From assembly GCA_039819225.1 (NCBI GenBank), contig JBCBSN010000001.1:1-64000 (forward strand): a DNA stretch of 64,000 nucleotides. The letters run 5' to 3'. Within the stretch, counting starts at the first letter, position 1. Each line of letters begins with the position of its first letter. The notes beneath the pieces are model-generated. The model saw only the letters and a program-made list of their open reading frames with translations, did no database searches and was not told the origin of the DNA. The DNA comes from Ulvibacterium sp039819225. Lineage in GTDB: Bacteria; Bacteroidota; Bacteroidia; Flavobacteriales; Flavobacteriaceae. A program made the translations under genes and the position numbers. This document shows positions 61,473 through 64,000 of this stretch, piece by piece.

Positions 61473-64000
61473 ATGGATAAGTATTCCTTCTTGAACACCG
61501 CCCACACTTCTTTTTTTTCCGAGCTTTATGACAAGTACCTACAGCATCCGGATAGTGTGGAACCCAGTTGGCGGGCTTTCTTCCAAGGTTTCGATTTTGG
61601 AATGGAGAGTGCATTGGATGAACTGGACATTGATGTTTCCAACGGTTCCGTTGCCTCGAGCAACGGCCAGCATGTACAAGTCCCGGAGTCCATGCAGAAG
61701 GAGTTTCAGGTGGTAAAGCTGATCAATGGTTACCGGAGTCGCGGGCATTTATTTACAAGGACCAACCCCGTGAGGGAACGTCGAAAATATGAGCCTACCC
61801 TGGATATAGAGAATTTTGGACTTTCCCAAGCGGATATGGATATTGAGTTCAATGCCGGGGAGATCATAGGTATTGGTAGAAGAACGCTACGGGAAATCCT
61901 GGAACACCTGCAACGGATCTATTGTGATGCCATTGGGGTGGAATATATGTATATCCGAAAACCGGATCGTGTAGAATGGATACAGAATTGGATCAATGTA
62001 AACGCCAACCACCCCCAATTTTCGTCGGACCAAAAGAAACACATTCTAAAGAAATTGAATCAGGCGGTAGCCTTTGAATCCTTTTTGCATACCAAATACG
62101 TAGGCCAAAAGCGTTTTTCGCTAGAGGGCAACGAAACGCTTATTCCCGCCCTGGATGCCATTGTGGAGCGTGCTGCAGGTCTTGGCGTGGAGCAATTTGT
62201 AATGGGGATGGCCCACAGGGGTCGTCTCAATGTGCTGACCAATATTTTTGGAAAATCGGCAAAGGATATTTTTAGTGAGTTCGATGGTAAGGATTACGAA
62301 CAGGAAATCTTTGACGGCGATGTAAAGTACCATCTGGGGTGGACCTCTGAGCGCAAGACGGACAACGGCAACCGCATAAAGATGAACATAGCTCCCAACC
62401 CCTCCCATTTGGAGACCGTAGGTTCCGTGGTACAGGGAATCACTCGTGCCAAACAGGACAGTGACCATCCGGATGATTTCTCCAAAGTATTGTCCATCAT
62501 TGTCCATGGCGATGCCGCTATAGCGGGCCAGGGAATCGCCTATGAGGTGGTACAAATGGCACAACTGGACGGCTATAAGACCCATGGGACCATTCATATT
62601 GTGGTGAACAATCAAATTGGGTTTACCACGAACTATCTGGACGGTAGATCATCCACCTACTGTACAGATGTGGGAAAGGTTACTTTGAGTCCTATACTCC
62701 ACGTTAATGCGGATGATGCGGAAGCCGTGGTACATGCGGCCCTGTTCGCCCTGGAATATCGCAACCATTTTAAACGCGATGTTTTTCTGGATCTATTGGG
62801 CTATCGAAAATACGGGCATAATGAGGGGGATGAACCACGATTTACCCAGCCCAAATTGTACAAAATTATCGCGAAGCATAAAAACCCAAGGGATATCTAT
62901 GCGGAACGCTTAAGGGACGAGGGTGTTATCGGCGAAGGTCATGTAAAACAATTGGAAGCGGAGTATAAATCTTCCCTGGAAGAGGAACTGGAAGATTCCC
63001 GAAAAGAGAACAAGACGGTGATTACTCCCTTTATGGCCGATAGATGGAAAGGCTTTGCCAACGTTAGGGAATGGGAGATGATGGATCCGGTGGATACTAC
63101 TTTTGACCTTAAAAAACTGGATCAAGTGGCCAAGGTCATTACGGAATTACCGGAGGGCAAGAAATTTTTGCGCAAGGTGGAGCGTCTGGTCGGAGATCAT
63201 AAGAAAATGTTCTTTGAGACCAATAAACTGGATTGGGCCATGGGGGAACTTTTGGCCTATGGGACCTTGCTGCAGGAAGGTTTTGACGTTCGGATGTCCG
63301 GCCAAGACGTGGAAAGAGGTACCTTTTCCCATCGCCACGCCGTGATGAAGGTAGAGGAGAGCGAGGAAGAAGTATTGTTGCTGAACCATATCTCCAAAGA
63401 CCAGGGCAGGTTTCAAATCTACAATTCGCTCTTATCCGAATACGGGGTAGTGGGTTTTGATTACGGTTATGCCATGGCCAGTCCCAATACTTTGACCATT
63501 TGGGAGGCGCAGTTCGGCGATTTCAGCAATGGGGCGCAGATTATGATCGATCAATACATTTCCGCTGCGGAGGACAAATGGAAATTACAGAACGGCCTGG
63601 TCATGTTGTTGCCGCACGGATACGAAGGACAGGGTGCGGAACATTCTTCCGCGCGTATGGAGCGATATCTACAGCTTTGTGCACGGGACAATATGTATGT
63701 GGCGGACGTGACCACCCCGGCCCAAATGTTCCACATACTACGGCGACAGTTGAAGTCCGGATTTAGAAAGCCATTGATCATCTTCACCCCTAAAAGCCTT
63801 TTACGTCATCCCAAGGCCGTATCCACGAAGGAAGAGTTGGCCCAAGGTGGTTTCAAGGAAGTTTTGGATGATGGGACCGCCGACGTCACAAAGGTAAAAA
63901 GCCTGGTATTCTGTACGGGAAAGTTCTATTACGATCTTTTGGCCGAAAAGGAAGATAAAAAAAGGGATGATGTGGCCCTGGTGCGTTTGGAACAATTGTT
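61473..64000 (+). CDS. sucA: 2-oxoglutarate dehydrogenase E1 component, C-terminus beyond window
   Basis: About 842 residues are visible from ATG 61473 before the window ends. The N-terminal SFLNTAHTSFFSELYDKYLQHPDSV and the ThDP-enzyme motifs GMAHRGRLNVL, NPSHLE, HGDAAIAGQGIAYE and NNQIGFTTN are all present. RSSTYCTDV, HNEGDEPRFTQP and MSGQDVERGTFSHRH follow. It decarboxylates 2-oxoglutarate in the TCA cycle and passes the succinyl group to E2 (sucB), which is expected just to the right. No defects are seen in the visible part. Confidence 0.97.
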   Translation, partial: MDKYSFLNTAHTSFFSELYDKYLQHPDSVEPSWRAFFQGFDFGMESALDELDIDVSNGSVASSNGQHVQVPESMQKEFQVVKLINGYRSRGHLFTRTNPVRERRKYEPTLDIENFGLSQADMDIEFNAGEIIGIGRRTLREILEHLQRIYCDAIGVEYMYIRKPDRVEWIQNWINVNANHPQFSSDQKKHILKKLNQAVAFESFLHTKYVGQKRFSLEGNETLIPALDAIVERAAGLGVEQFVMGMAHRGRLNVLTNIFGKSAKDIFSEFDGKDYEQEIFDGDVKYHLGWTSERKTDNGNRIKMNIAPNPSHLETVGSVVQGITRAKQDSDHPDDFSKVLSIIVHGDAAIAGQGIAYEVVQMAQLDGYKTHGTIHIVVNNQIGFTTNYLDGRSSTYCTDVGKVTLSPILHVNADDAEAVVHAALFALEYRNHFKRDVFLDLLGYRKYGHNEGDEPRFTQPKLYKIIAKHKNPRDIYAERLRDEGVIGEGHVKQLEAEYKSSLEEELEDSRKENKTVITPFMADRWKGFANVREWEMMDPVDTTFDLKKLDQVAKVITELPEGKKFLRKVERLVGDHKKMFFETNKLDWAMGELLAYGTLLQEGFDVRMSGQDVERGTFSHRHAVMKVEESEEEVLLLNHISKDQGRFQIYNSLLSEYGVVGFDYGYAMASPNTLTIWEAQFGDFSNGAQIMIDQYISAAEDKWKLQNGLVMLLPHGYEGQGAEHSSARMERYLQLCARDNMYVADVTTPAQMFHILRRQLKSGFRKPLIIFTPKSLLRHPKAVSTKEELAQGGFKEVLDDGTADVTKVKSLVFCTGKFYYDLLAEKEDKKRDDVALVRLEQL

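Overview
The window looks like a chromosomal segment of a marine-type Flavobacteriaceae bacterium (Bacteroidota). The evidence is several SusC/SusD pairs, ECF sigma/FecR control, HmuY- and DUF4374-type iron lipoproteins, TAnnTTTG-type -7 promoter boxes, weak use of Shine-Dalgarno sites and a flavobacterial sucA neighbourhood. The genus cannot be fixed from the sequence alone. Both window edges cut a gene: a repeat-rich lipoprotein at the left and sucA at the right.

Layout. 1-1883 (-): COG4315-type secreted-repeat lipoprotein built from nearly identical 756-bp tandem units and running off the left edge. 2157-3257: membrane-tethered Cache-LytTR regulator. 3292-17048: a large iron/heme/siderophore acquisition region. 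It holds a PepSY inner-membrane operon, a HmuY-like lipoprotein with its TonB receptor and a DoxX protein, a DUF6607 protein, an FMN-binding protein, and a TonB receptor plus DUF4374 lipoprotein resembling XusA/XusB. At least three promoters in this region share an operator-like motif (TTATTTAGA...) upstream of a TAnnTTTG box, which suggests one metal-responsive regulon.

17355-41604 (+): a polysaccharide utilisation locus. It runs SusC-SusD-SusE, a membrane-embedded AraC regulator carrying two glycan-binding-like modules, a GH13 lipoprotein, a NodB-type deacetylase, three GH127 (DUF1680) proteins, a serine hydrolase, an MFS sugar porter, a ManD-type mannonate dehydratase, an SDR dehydrogenase and an aldose epimerase. 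The likely order of work is capture and import at the outer membrane, hydrolysis by periplasmic or surface enzymes, uptake by the porter, and oxidation/dehydration in the cytoplasm.

41757-49117 (-): a ferric-reductase-like flavocytochrome with its AraC-type regulator and two hypothetical proteins, a missed 42-aa membrane peptide, a second sugar porter, a small lipoprotein and Kdo transferase waaA. 49212-52042 (+): sugar aminotransferase, galE and a hypothetical protein. 52280-60178 (+): a second SusC/D locus of a different regulatory type (ECF sigma, FecR, STN-domain SusC) ending in a glycerophosphodiester phosphodiesterase. 60196-64000: small exporter and outer-membrane barrel (both -), then sucA (+, partial).

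Several intergenic regions hold long inverted-repeat elements (about 12.1, 22.0 and 34.2-34.7 kb, the last apparently nested). They look like mobile or dispersed non-coding elements.
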